DNA of 38,985 nt from Saccoglossus kowalevskii (taxonomy: Eukaryota; Hemichordata; Enteropneusta; Harrimaniidae): the NCBI RefSeq assembly GCF_000003605.2, contig NW_003156751.1, positions 139,376-178,360 of the forward strand. The letters are read 5' to 3'. Shown one piece after another: positions 27,001 through 37,170 of this stretch. The notes under the pieces were generated by a model that worked only from the letters and a program-made list of their open reading frames with translations, searched no databases and was not told the origin of the DNA. A program made the position numbers and the translations under genes. The first letter of the stretch is position 1. Every line of letters starts with the position of its first letter.

Positions 27001-29801
27001 GGAAAGGAAATTTGGCCACTGACGTAATAAATTACTTACAGGGGCGCACACGGGATGACTTTGAATACGGGATTGGTAGGTCACGGACATGGTGAATTGG
27101 AATGCATTGGATAATGGTTAAAATGATTTTGCCACTAACAGGCTTAAAAGCTCATGAACAAGATGACTTAACTCATTGACGGGATGATGTTAGTGACTGG
27201 CGGGATTGACAGGTCCATACATGGTGATTTGAATCATGTGCAGGATGATCTGGGCCACTGTCAGGATTGATAGGTCTGGGACATGGAGACTTAGATCATG
27301 GACAAGATGATCTGGGCCGCTGTCAGGATTGATATGTCACGGACATGGTGATTTGGATCATGGGCAAGATGATATGGGCTACTGTCAGGATTGATAGGTC
27401 ACGGACATGGTGATTTGGATCATGGGAAAGATGATATGGGCCACTGTCAGGATTGATAGGGCATTGACATGGTGATGTTAGTCACTGGCGGGATTGAAAA
27501 GTCGGAGACATGGTGATTTTAATCATGTGTAGGATGATCTGGGCCACTGACAGGGTTGATAGGTAACGGGAAGGGTGATTTGAATCATGGGCAAGATGAT
27601 ATGGGCCACTGTCAGGATTGATAGGTCACGGGAAGGGTGATTTGAATCACGGGCAAGATGATATGGGCCACTGTCAGGATTGATAGGTCACGGACATGGT
27701 GATTTGGATCATGTGCAAGATGATCTGGGCCACTGTCAGGATTGATAGGTCCATACATGGTGATTTGGATCATGTGCAGGATGATCTGGGCAACTGTCAG
27801 GATTGATAGGTCACGGGAAGGGTGATTTGAATCACGGGCAAGATGATATGGGCCACTGTCAGGATTGATAGGTCACGGACATGGTGATTTGGATCATCTG
27901 CAGAATGATCTGGGCAACTGTCAGGATTGATAGGTCACGGACATGGTGATTTGGATCAAGTGCAGGATGATTGATAGGTCTGGGACAATGGAGACTTAGA
28001 TCATGGACAAGATGATCTGGGCCGATGTCATGATTGATAGGTCTGGGAAATGGAGACTTAGATCATGGAAAGGATGATCTGGGCCGCTGTCAGGATTGAT
28101 AGGTCATGGACATGGTGATTTGGATCATGGGCAAGATGATCTGGGCCACTGTCAGGATTGATAGGTCACGGACATGGTCATTTGGATCACGGGCAGGGTG
28201 ATCTGGGTCACTGTCAGGATTGTTAGGTCACGGGCAGGGTGACTTGAGTCACATACGGGTTTCATAAGTCTCATTAGTTTCAGTAGTTTGGATATGGAAC
28301 AGGATGACTTGGTTCATTGGCGGGATGACTAGGTCACGCACATGGTCACTTGCCTAACGGAAAATATGCCCTGTACCACTGACGAGATTGACTTGGGTCA
28401 CAGCCAGAATGACTTGGTCGGAATGATTAGGGTTACGGGTGGGAAATCTGCAATGGAAAGTGATGTAATATTCATCGCACAAAATGTGGAATCAGTGGTA
28501 ATCTATTAAATTGAATCGATGAATATGATAAATATTTTAATATAGAGTTCCAAGTATTCCAATATTCAAAGAATTTGAAGACACATATTAGACGAAACAT
28601 TATCGATATCCAAACGTGACTGTGTCCATATATACTGGGAACCATCCGATCTTTAGTGTAGATTTAAATAACGCCCAGATATAAAATCGTAATGTTCTAT
28701 TCAAAATTATATACACATTGAAGACTGCCAGATTCACCCGTAAATACCCAGGTCGACATATTCAGAACTTTGTCATCATTATATGAAAGCAATAGATCGA
28801 TACCTATCTCACAGTAGGATCCTCTGAAACACGTCGCACATTCACACGCCTCTCTGCAATAACTATCCATGACGCAATGGCCACCATTGTAACAGTGCAT
28901 GTGACATTCCGGCAAATCTGAAAGTAATTCACAAGAATAATATGTTATTATTTTCCAACACTAAAGGCTACTCTTTTATTTACATGAGTGAGACAGTGTT
29001 ATACCGTGTATTTGCCTGGCGAATGTCAGGACATTGTTGAAAATGAGGTGGACACTCCAAAGTCAACGAAAAATGCTTGTCGTTTCCTATGCACCATCCA
29101 CCCCAACAAGTAGTCATATATCAATTATATATACCCACTTATTATATCTAGTCTTCATATCAGCTTGTTTTATATGTGCCAATGCACAAAATGTAATTGT
29201 CGATACAGTCAGCATAGAACTGTATTAATATTTCACGGTGTCTTTTCGGCGTCAGAAAGCCCAATAGGTGAACCTCTGCGCAGTGTTCGTTATGGGTCAC
29301 ATGACTTACACAATATGTGTAAATACATTGTTTACATGGAATTCGAACTGTGCTGTACGGAGTCTGGCTCTTTAATCGTCCACGTGATTACGTAGTTTTG
29401 ACTCAATAAATGTATTCTCTGAATGTTGTTAACCTTTTCAACAGAAGGACAATTGTTTCCGAACATTGCATTTACGGCAGGTAGGTACTATAAATGACAA
29501 GTCACTCCTACGAAAATGTCACAAAATGAGAAGATCTGTTGTTTTTTATATCGAGCTGGATGGGCCACACAACTCATTTCATGACAACTGTATTTGTATA
29601 TTATGTTTATATAATGATAGCGTTGAGGATGTATACATGGCGATTATTTTGAACAAAAACAGATTGCGATGCTGTCTAATTTTGTGACCAATACTACAAA
29701 GTACTTGTGAAATTTCAATTTAAAAGTTACATAGTTGGTACAAATTGATCATTCCGACAACTTGGTGATATGCCATACCTACATCTATACAAAATAAAAA
29801 C

Positions 29802-29860
<59 letters not shown>

Positions 29861-31434
29861 CATTTTTCTATATCCCAAATCGGCAATCTGCAGTATGTTT
29901 ATCTGATTTGCATAAACTGAGGGGTATATTGTGATTTATACATTACCGTGTCCAGCTCCTCTCCTTGCTTGGCATATTATAACAAAATGCTCACCCACCC
30001 CCCTCACACACACAAATAATGTATTTTTCTCATGCTACTCACGCGTGTGACAGTCTGTTCCAATATAGCACTGCAAACATCGACAGTAATATCCACTTTG
30101 TGTCACGTGGTCGTTCGTCATGGTTTCATTATTTCCAGGGGTACCAACGCAGATGCCGCCGTTCTGACAAGGGTTTGAATTGCATGGCTCGCCTGCGAAG
30201 AAAAATACCCACATAAGGTATTATGTAATTAGCGATTCAATGAATATAAAGTCAATCTCACAGAAAACCGCGGAAAATGTGTGGTTTACTGGTTTCAAAC
30301 TTGTGTATAATTCGACATTAGTGTCAACAATTCAACATCTGTTTATTGGTGCTTTTTAATATCATGGATGTTTATTTTTTTGTTCGTTCGTTCGACTGAC
30401 CGTTCAATCATGTTTTATACATTTCTGATAAAATTGTACGACGTGGCATGACGGTATTGACTCCCTCACTACCATTATTTGTCACAATTATTTTGCGACC
30501 ATTCACGGTATGATATATGGTTTTGTGTATATTATTGATTGAATTCGGTAATGTCAGGTTGGCACGCACTTGAATTTTTTTTGTTGATTTATTAATTTTT
30601 ATATTGATTTTATGTGATAATTTTCGCATACAAACTTTCATCCGATATTAATCGCTCTGTCTTAGCTTAGTTCGAAATAAACTGTTTAACTTATCCATAC
30701 TTATGATTTCTACGTGATCAGCCACGCGTTCTAGAAAACTAGTACCCCAAACGAAGACTGCATACAACTTTGGTACCCACCAAAACCTTACCCCACACGA
30801 TTAGTCGGTGATAAAGGAAATTCTCGCTTTATTCCCTCCACTATGCTTCACACACATGGTTTATTTCTTCTATAACAGCACACTGAACTCCAGCCAGTTT
30901 TACAGATATAGTGTGACAGTGAAAACATCTCCTTTCAGTGCACGTAATTATATGTACACTGTCTTGCTGTGAGTAATTATATTAAATATCGCGTTTATTT
31001 TTAGAAGTTATTCCCTTGCTTAAATACGCGAAGAATGTACATTATACATGTACTCGTGGCTGGCTTCATAATAACGATATCAGTTGAGTGTACACATATA
31101 TAGTAAAAATACTGGTACAGTTGGCATGTGAGAACACATTAAACTGCGTAGGTGTAGGTGCTTTGTGATGTAAATGAACTACACAATACGTTGTCTTGCA
31201 TTCCTTGTCCGACACATCAATAAAAGCGAGAACTATTATTACCTACCAAGGTTACGTCACCTGTTCTCTACGATCTTTTTTGGTGTTAGAGATTAAGGTA
31301 AATTTTAAAAAAAATACATCAAGCAGTATAACTGAGATATACGTGATCCTACCTGTAGTGTCGCCTTCGAGCTGGCCAGCGAATACCATCAACACTACCA
31401 ATGGTAAAAACGCCGACGTGCATATCGCCAACAT
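23397..31434 (-). CDS. Gene 3: EGF-repeat single-pass membrane protein
   Basis: Six exons in coding order: 31434-31353, 30192-30043, 28917-28804, 26634-26512, 26202-25945 and 24034-23397. The sum is 1365 nt, giving 454 residues plus stop. All introns are phase 1. Domain order: signal peptide 1-24, EGF-like 28-77, EGF-like 78-115, EGF-like 116-156, a juxtamembrane stalk, transmembrane helix about 199-222, cytoplasmic tail 223-454. The architecture is that of a type I cell-surface receptor, ligand or adhesion protein; the partner is unknown. The tail is rich in Ser, Asn, Arg and Pro with four basic clusters. Gene 4, just upstream on the same strand, has the same plan. I do not recognise a named orthologue. 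Confidence 0.8.
25162..25172. repeat. Poly-C run
   Basis: Eleven consecutive C bases in the intron of gene 3; a similar run is at 21503-21513. Confidence 0.9.
25408..25466. repeat. Short ~30-bp tandem repeat
   Basis: The motif ACTCAAACCCTAAACACTC occurs twice, about 30 bases apart, with a partial third. It lies in a gene 3 intron. Confidence 0.7.
25945..26202 (-). CDS. Gene 3 exon: stalk and transmembrane helix
   Basis: The exon is phase 1-1, 86 codons. A stalk with one Cys (DEVCLNEF) and an N-glycosylation sequon (NES) is followed by an acidic patch (NEKEEL), then the helix ITIGVSAALATVVILAVWII with CWMYC at its inner end, then the stop-transfer basic run RIKKNDKK. Cysteines at the inner face could be palmitoylated. 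Confidence 0.85.
26512..26634 (-). CDS. Gene 3 exon: EGF-like domain 3 (eight Cys)
   Basis: The exon is phase 1-1, 41 codons. It encodes DGCLTSPCNNGGVC, then DKCNDFECTCQQCYLGQYC. Besides the EGF framework C-x4-C-x5-C ... C-x-C ... C there is a Cys between C3 and C4 and a Cys in place of the usual Gly in C-x-C-x2-G-Y. The acceptor at 26635-26636 has a better pyrimidine tract than an in-frame alternative six bases further in. Confidence 0.75.
26690..28450. repeat. ~62-bp minisatellite in gene 3 intron
   Basis: About 1.7 kb of repeats on the + strand share GATGATCTGGGCCACTGTCA, GGATTGATAGGTCACGGACA and TGGTGATTTGGATCATGGGC. The core between about 27180 and 28200 has an approximate 62-bp period, with some units shortened or internally deleted. 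The outer parts (26690-27180 and 28200-28450) are older, keeping only GACTTGG/GGATGACT/GGTCAC words. Unequal exchange could vary its length. Confidence 0.85.
28804..28917 (-). CDS. Gene 3 exon: EGF-like domain 2 (eight Cys)
   Basis: The exon is phase 1-1, 38 codons. It encodes PECHMHCYNGGHC, SYCREACECATCFRGSYC. Eight cysteines follow the order C-x3-C-x5-C-x5-C-x3-C-x-C-x2-C-x5-C, the same as domain 3 apart from one or two residues in spacing. The acceptor CTTTCAG is at 28918-28924; donor GTATCG begins at 28803. Confidence 0.8.
   Translation of the reverse strand: MCRNVTCTVTMVAIASWIVIAERRVNVRRVSEDPTVR
29802..29860. repeat. (ATA)n microsatellite
   Basis: About twenty ATA/TAA triplets in a gene 3 intron. 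Confidence 0.95.
30043..30192 (-). CDS. Gene 3 exon: EGF-like domain 1 (seven Cys)
   Basis: The exon is phase 1-1, 50 codons. It encodes EPCNSNPCQNGGIC, a long loop with an N-glycosylation sequon (NET), and YYCRCLQCYIGTDC. It has the extra Cys in C-x-C-x2-C but not the one between C3 and C4, leaving an odd number. Donor GTGAGT begins at 30042. Confidence 0.8.
31353..31434 (-). CDS. Gene 3 exon: signal peptide
   Basis: The start codon at 31434-31432 opens MLAICTSAFLPLVVLMVFAG, a strong hydrophobic signal, with likely cleavage near AGQ. The donor GTAGGA begins at 31352, phase 1, matching the EGF exon at 30192. Confidence 0.75.
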
Positions 31435-31454
31435 TCGTCACTTTCAGCGATAGT

Positions 31455-31500
31455 GGAACTACTGACAGTGCCGAGTACCTCACCGTACCGTACATATATA
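31455..31500 (-). promoter_or_regulatory. Candidate promoter of gene 3
   Basis: On the coding strand TATATAT spans 31500-31494 and an initiator-like GTCAGT has its A at 31463, about 31-37 bases later. The predicted 5' UTR would be about 29 bases to the ATG at 31434. The spacing is good, but TATATA-like text is common in this region. Confidence 0.35.
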
Positions 31501-31750
31501 CAGCGTAGTGTGGAAACACTCCACCTACAATACCAAAGCCGTCGTCGTTTACTAGTTTACTGTGTGCCAAGTCCGACCAGAGTTACGATGACATACCAAC
31601 AACCTACTTAAATAGGTTGAAAGGTCACGTGCGTCGTTTATTGTCTTCATCAATTCATATGCACGTCTTATTCGTAAACACAGATATATTGTTCCCTGTT
31701 AAACAGTGTTCTTATGTTACAAATACAAAACGCATGGAATACAATCGCCC

Positions 31751-31800
31751 AGTAAACCACAGTCCCTCTATCATAGATAGAGAGGGACTGTGAGTAAACC
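31751..31800. mobile_element. 34-bp palindrome flanked by perfect 8-bp direct repeats
   Basis: AGTAAACC at 31751-31758 and 31793-31800 flank a 34-bp segment. The segment has 12-bp perfect arms, CACAGTCCCTCT (31758-31769, sharing one base with the repeat) and AGAGGGACTGTG (31781-31792), around an 11-base loop. Direct repeats of 8 bp next to inverted ends are the signature of hAT-type insertion. It is very short for a MITE, so it may be a terminal-repeat remnant. Confidence 0.6.
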
Positions 31801-32611
31801 TTCAATTCTCGATTTAAAACTTGCTCGCTGGCATACAACGCGAGTATCAATCAAACTTTTGCTCATACGGCATGAAAAGTTTTACTTTCTCTTATGATTC
31901 AGACACCGATAACATCAATATAATTTTTTCAACGGCTTTTATTTAAGCATTAAATAGCGCTGATATTTGCTGAATTTCAAAGCTGACTTGAACATCTGAA
32001 TTTTCAGTCGCTTAGTGACTGGAGAGATTATAGTTTAAAAATTTGAGGGCGCTATCACTATATCCGCTAATGCAGTAAGTAGACTTTTGCTGCCTGTAAT
32101 TGTTCGACATTTTTGATAATAAAAATAACACTTGATAACATGATTGAGATCCACGTTCGTACGTCCCCACAATTAACACCTCTAGAGTTTAGTTTGTGAA
32201 CGTGATATTATAATAAAATTCGAGAAATACGATTAATATTGTTAAATTGTGACTCAGTATGTTTATATGGTTTACGAGTGACATGCAAGAAGCCCGGAGT
32301 TTAGCCCGCGTGTAAATCACAACATCGGTACAAAACTCACTATAGTGCTAAATAGCCAATATATAGATGTGTACTGTGTACAATCTAAAAAGGGGATAAC
32401 ATAAATATGTCAAATTTATCTCAATGGTAAACAGTACGTGTTTCCATACGGCTAAATGATGTATTTGATCAATTCGTTCATTGTCATTGTGAAACTATTG
32501 ATTGGACCACGTTTAAACACATGCCGAGATGGGGAGATACTGTAGTCTAGAGGGTATATGTTGGTGCTATGATCAGATTTGATGTAGTTATGTTCTATGC
32601 GGTAATTCACT
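31801..32611. other. Gap between genes 4 and 3
   Basis: AT-rich sequence without recognisable exons. The only AATAAA near the gene 4 end overlaps its stop codon (minus strand, 32616-32611), so the gene 4 3' UTR is undefined. Confidence 0.5.
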
Positions 32612-33204
32612 TTATTGTGGTTCAGATTGTTGCTGGCGTTGCTCTGCAACTGGTTGTTGTTCAGATTGATCTTGCGAGTGTTCCTCTGACCGCTGTGCTG
32701 TTGGTGGTGACTGTTCCAGTTGTTGTGGTGAGGGTGGTGATGGTGTTGGTAGTGGTGATGGTGATGCTGATGGTGGTGATGATGATGATGGTGGTGGTGG
32801 TGGTGATGGTGATGGTGATGGTGGTGGTGATGGTGGTAATGGTGGTAGGAGCTGTGGTTCCCCCTGGACTGTTTCATTGTCACTTCTCATAGCTACCTGT
32901 TCTAGTTCAATGTTGCATCTTTTCAGACGAGACGGTACAGGTGCCCCTTCAGGTCGTATCATTTCTAAATAAGCAATTCCGTTACGTTTACTGATACTTA
33001 TGTACGTGGTGTCCCGACCATAGAACGTCCCGTTGTTCAAACGTCGAGCTGCAGTAAAATCTGGCATCGGTATGTTATTTTTATGTACAAATTTCTTGAC
33101 ATCATTCAAATCGCGTCTGCTGTTTAGGTTATTTTCCGTGATTCGTTCCAACAGTCTCTTTTTCAACAACGACATATACCCTCCCTGTCTCCTTGGCGTG
33201 TTAT
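32612..33204 (-). CDS. Gene 4 exon: Pro/Ser-rich cytoplasmic tail
   Basis: After the acceptor TTTGTCAG the frame reads NTPRRQGGYMSLLKKRLLER and then a folded-looking basic segment including DFTAARRLNNGTFYGRDTTY and AYLEMIRPEGAPVPSRLKR. It ends in a long Pro/Ser tract (from about 32850 to 32740) and a Gln-rich end. The tract comes from a GGTGAT/GGTGGT-type microsatellite; other frames of the same DNA would encode poly-His. The correct frame is set by the upstream non-repetitive portion and splice phase. Confidence 0.75.
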
Positions 33205-36200
33205 CTGACAAACAATAAGATAGCTCTGATTTGCAGAAGAACACAAAACACACACTAAAAAAAATGTGTTTTTTGTGTTTTTTTGTAATCTGAGTTTGAA
33301 ATGCTATGCCCAACAAATATTTGTTTAAGGGGCGGTAGCCGTCGCGCCGCGCATTTGTGACATTTGTGTTGATAAACATTGATTTTCCCACAATCCAATG
33401 CGCTTTTCAACAAAATCAGGAGTACAATTTTTGCCCTGGGCGCCACCTGCACCAATTACCGCCAGCGACTCATCGATACCTTCCAAACATTAAAACAAAC
33501 CTTGGTAACCTCTCAGTTTGTTCTCGTTCGTGTGCGCTACATCCAAAATCGCCATCTTTAGTGGCGACCCGCTCCGCTAGGATTGCCCTAAAATCACTTT
33601 TGTGTGTGTATGTGTGTCTGTGTTTGTGATTTCTAGTGTTTCACGTATTAATTCTTGTGTGATTTTTTTGGCATGGCCGACTTCGCTCAAACTTGGCAGG
33701 CAAGTCACACATTCACCCTAGTTAGTAGGAAAAATGTGGTAAAAAATTGGCCCACCATTGCCTTAGCAACAGCCAAAAACTGATTTTTGGATAGCTTCTC
33801 GCCAAATGTATCATCTCCTACAAATTCAGGATAAAACACCTCAGACATAGCTCATTCTACTCAGCTTGAATCTGGGCACAAAGTATTTGAATTTTTATTA
33901 ACTCTTCTGTGATTTTTTTGGCTGGGCCTATTTGGTCCTTGCTTGTTTTTTGAGCGGAGCGGATTGCCAACCAGCCTACCGGCTTGTTTATATGAGACCC
34001 ATATATTGCGCATGCGCGGCGCGAAGACTACCACCCTTTGATATTGTAAACAGAAATTGACTATTTTTTCTAATCATGAAATGAAGCACATTCAAATATA
34101 TTTACATCAATTGTATTGGGTGTAGTCAACAAAACACTTCGAAATCCTTAACAAAATTATGATAGGACTTATGTATCAAGCTAAATATTTGTTTAAAGCA
34201 AATTTAATTTTGGTTTATTTCAGAAATTTTAAAGTTGTCAACATACCCAATATACAAATAGCTACACGCCCACTCTCTAAAAACAATTGCAATTTATCTA
34301 GTATGTACAATACTATGTACCATATAGGGTATTATATTATTAATATGAAAGGTGTGAGTGAAATTTGTATTTATTATGTTAAATAAACAAATCTTAATGT
34401 TCAGATTATGCGACGAGACACTGCACGCTACATGCCTTTTTCATGATTACGAATGTTTGGAAATATGTACAGTGATATCTCAGTTGAATGAGAATCACAG
34501 TAGACTGAATGTAACCAGATAGTCTAGAATGAAAAACTTCGTAAATCATGTGTTAATTGTTTACTTACTTCGATGAATCCTTTCCATATGACGTGAACTA
34601 GACGCCGATGGAATAATTTGACTTTTTGGCAAGAACCATCCCAGGAACCCAGTGACAATCATTACCAGGGCCGAGAAGAGTACAACTGCTACAATAATTC
34701 CAGTCTGCCAAGCTTCCGATATTCCGTAAGTGTCGCCCTCGTTATCACGTGTCATCACATCAGTGGCTGTTCCCAACCTCACGTCTGACGGTGCAAAGGT
34801 ATGCACTGGCTGTGTCAGTTCAGCTGCAAACACAAATAATTTGTTATTAAATAAAAGGGACATAACTTATACTTTACTTTTTCAGTATACAGTTTGCTAA
34901 AATTAATTTACACTTTTGTGTGTATGTTGGTGTTGTTAAAACATTTGAAAAACTCGATAACAAAGTAATATATACATGGCGCCATCAAGAGTTGAAACGT
35001 CGCATTTCTCATAAAGCAGCAATTCGACAAATATTTCTCTATTTCTTACTTGATTATCCAGCATCGTAAACATTTTGATTTTAGTATCATTAGCCAGGGT
35101 ATGCTTCAATGAAAATCGTCAAGATGGCGTCCACGTCATCGAGATGTGGGGCTATTTTTATGTATTTGATTATTCGGTCCCAACAGGCAAGACGCCCAGC
35201 ATCTTATTACATTAATATATTGCTGGACATTTTAAAAGCAAGTTGCATTCATCGCGGCAATAATAATAATATAATATGTTTCAACATGCCTGTTGGGTAA
35301 AATATAGATTATTTTAATTACCAATGTAGGTTGCTGGCGAGCGGTAAAAAATCACAAATCGACCCTGTCTTTAACGTTGTTTATGTACAAAATAATGACA
35401 TTTTTAATTATGCGATGGGCGATTTTTATACCGCGGCCGCTTTTAATGGATACGTGTTCTAATGATACAATACGTCTACGTACCTTTATCACAATTTGGT
35501 CCAGACCAAGACCCTTCACACTTACATGTATAAAACGTTCTGAAATTCGTACATTGTCCGTCATTGTTACATGGGTTGGGATAGCAACGATTCTTTTCTG
35601 CGAGTTAAACATTTACAGAAATAATGGTCCAAAGTGAGCCTATTTATGGAATGTGTAAAAATGTGTGGATCGATCTAATAGAAACGCTTTGAATAAGTTT
35701 TAGTACAGTGTTACATATTTAAGAAAACTGCTATTTGCTTAAATAGATGTTCAGTTTCACTATGCGTGTCTGACTTATATTTGGGGTGCAATCTGGCTCT
35801 GAAAGCGCTTTGCCTGATTTGAAATTTGCGTTTCTGTGATGACAAAATTGCGCCATCATGTGACGTATTTTGGTGCATGGACGTGGCATGACTCAGAATA
35901 GCGCACAATTGTGACATTACGCGAGGAATGACCTATGGCCTGAGATATGCTAAATTACACTGAGATCATCGGCATTAGCAAACAAATACGTTATAAAGTA
36001 AATGACAAAAATATTCCAAGAGGAAGATTTGGTGGTCGTTTGTTTTTCTTCAAAATTCACGCACATCTACCAAGAGCAGGTGTTTGAACTGCGTTGAAGT
36101 CAAAATGCGCCCAAATCCAAAATATAGGAGGACTCGTACCGCTCCCTTCACAACACAATATCATCACTGTTACCTTGACTACAGTCGTATCCTTCGTATC

Positions 36201-36290
36201 CTGCGGCGCATGTGCAGATATGAGAGTTGCCTTGTGGTGACCTAACACACGTTGCACCATTCATACACGGGTTAGGGAAACATACATCTA
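32612..36290 (-). CDS. Gene 4 (5' partial): EGF-repeat single-pass membrane protein
   Basis: Four exons in coding order: 36290-36174, 35597-35484, 34823-34569 and 33204-32612. They give about 359 residues to a TAA stop. All introns are phase 1. The first visible exon starts in phase 1, so an upstream exon with a signal peptide is required. None was found up to 38985, where repeats and a LINE occupy the sequence. Domains are two canonical six-Cys EGF modules, a transmembrane segment and a Pro/Ser-rich cytoplasmic tail. It matches gene 3 in strand, exon phases and domain plan, suggesting tandem relatives, although EGF and tail sequences are quite different. No named orthologue is recognised. 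Confidence 0.75.
32725..32850. repeat. GGTGGT/GGTGAT microsatellite inside gene 4 coding sequence
   Basis: Imperfect GGT, GAT and GGTGAT triplets and hexamers on the + strand. Length changes in steps of 3 or 6 would keep the gene 4 frame. Confidence 0.9.
33555..33970. repeat. Intronic repeat with AGCGGAGCGG inverted ends
   Basis: CCGCTCCGCT at 33569-33578 and AGCGGAGCGG at 33953-33962 are perfect inverted copies around about 375 bp. Internally, TGTGATTTTTTTGGC and flanking text occur twice, about 250 bases apart (near 33658 and 33909). The arms resemble those of the repeat at 19699-19729, so both may belong to one family. Confidence 0.5.
34569..34823 (-). CDS. Gene 4 exon: stalk and transmembrane helix
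   Basis: The exon is phase 1-1, 85 codons. A polar stalk (AELTQPVHTFAPSDV) leads to EAWQTG and then the helix IIVAVVLFSALVMIVTGFLG, WFLPK, and a Ser/Arg/His-rich inner segment ending IHR. Acceptor TTTGTGTTTGCAG; donor GTAAGT begins at 34568. Confidence 0.85.
35484..35597 (-). CDS. Gene 4 exon: EGF domain 2
   Basis: The exon is phase 1-1, 38 codons. It encodes RCYPNPCNNDGQC, FYTCKCEGSWSGPNC and a closing DK. Six cysteines with standard EGF spacing; no calcium-binding D-x-D/N-E start. Confidence 0.85.
36174..36290 (-). CDS. Gene 4 exon: EGF domain 1
   Basis: The exon is phase 1-1, 39 codons. It encodes VCFPNPCMNGATC, HICTCAAGYEGYDC. Six canonical EGF cysteines with the C-x-C-x2-GY-x-G-x2-C ending. 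The acceptor TCTTTTCAG starts the visible part of gene 4. Confidence 0.9.
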
Positions 36291-36599
36291 CTGAAAAGAT
36301 ATTAGAACAATAAATAATACATTGGCATACAATAGTAACATATGTGTACATACAATGTAATAAGCAACATTAATAATTCTGAGAAACTATTCTACTATGC
36401 ATTCATATAAGGCAGGAAGACTGTATGACATATGTTTTTGTACAGCCGGCTTACATGTAGTAAAGCGAACGGGAGATGTAATCAACCGTGACCTTGAAGA
36501 TCAGCGACCAGGACAATAGCGTCTTAACGGAATTCGTAGATAACCACAGAGACAGTCAACAATTTGAATCACACGAAATATAATGTATTTAGACACGTA

Positions 36600-37140
36600 A
36601 TGACATATAATAACAAGTTTGAACGAAATCCATCCATTAATGCTTGATATATGATGATTTTTTAGCACAAAAATGACCACCATTCGGGCATTTTGAATAG
36701 GATCGTCAAACCAATATATCTGTCTGTCTATGACATCATGTATAATGAATATTTAAAATTTGAATATCATCAGTGAAAGCAAGTCAGAGATATGGCACGA
36801 GAGCCACATTCATTAAAACAAAATGGCCGCCAGTCGGCCATTTTGAATCTTATCTGAAAAACAAAATTATTTGCATCAAGGTTCCATAACGTCTAATGTA
36901 TATACCAAGTTTGAACAAAATCCATCTGTAAACAGCCGAGAAATGCTTGATTTTTAGGATTTTTAGCACAAAAATGGCCGCCATTCGGCCATCTTGAATC
37001 AGATCGTGAAACAAATTGATGTGCATATGTATAATATCATGTATGATATATGTGTGAAGTTTGATTGTGATTGGTCCAGGCATTTCTAAGATACACGTCC
37101 TGACGCACGCACAGACGCACGTACGCACGATTTTGGTCAA
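36600..37140. repeat. Three-copy ~150-bp tandem repeat with hairpins
   Basis: A 25-base hairpin of the form AAAATGGCC ... GGCCATTTT occurs at 36670-36694, 36820-36844 and 36971-36995, spaced 150 and 151 bases. Copies share AAGTTTGAAC(A/G)AAATCCATC and GCTTGAT ... TTTTTAGCACA. The right edge ends in a GACGCACGCACAGACGCACG tract, a common terminus of invertebrate repeats. Open frames here are repeat-derived. Confidence 0.75.
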
Positions 37141-37170
37141 ACTTGGTATATTGTTTTTGTTTTTTTTTAT

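Noticed and set aside
26690-28450. Regular repeats considered as a CRISPR array
   Set aside because: The ~62-bp units are contiguous and variable without repeat/spacer alternation, and the context is a eukaryotic intron.
29034-29228. Plus-strand frame with a signal-peptide-like segment (LLYLVFISACFICANAQ)
   Set aside because: It lies inside a gene 3 intron on the opposite strand, has no domain or splice partner, and its start is 40 codons before the hydrophobic run.
32452-32883. Minus-strand frame encoding a long poly-His tract
   Set aside because: It is an alternative frame of the GGTGAT microsatellite; the overlapping frame with the Pro/Ser tract continues into non-repetitive gene 4 coding sequence with a matching splice phase.
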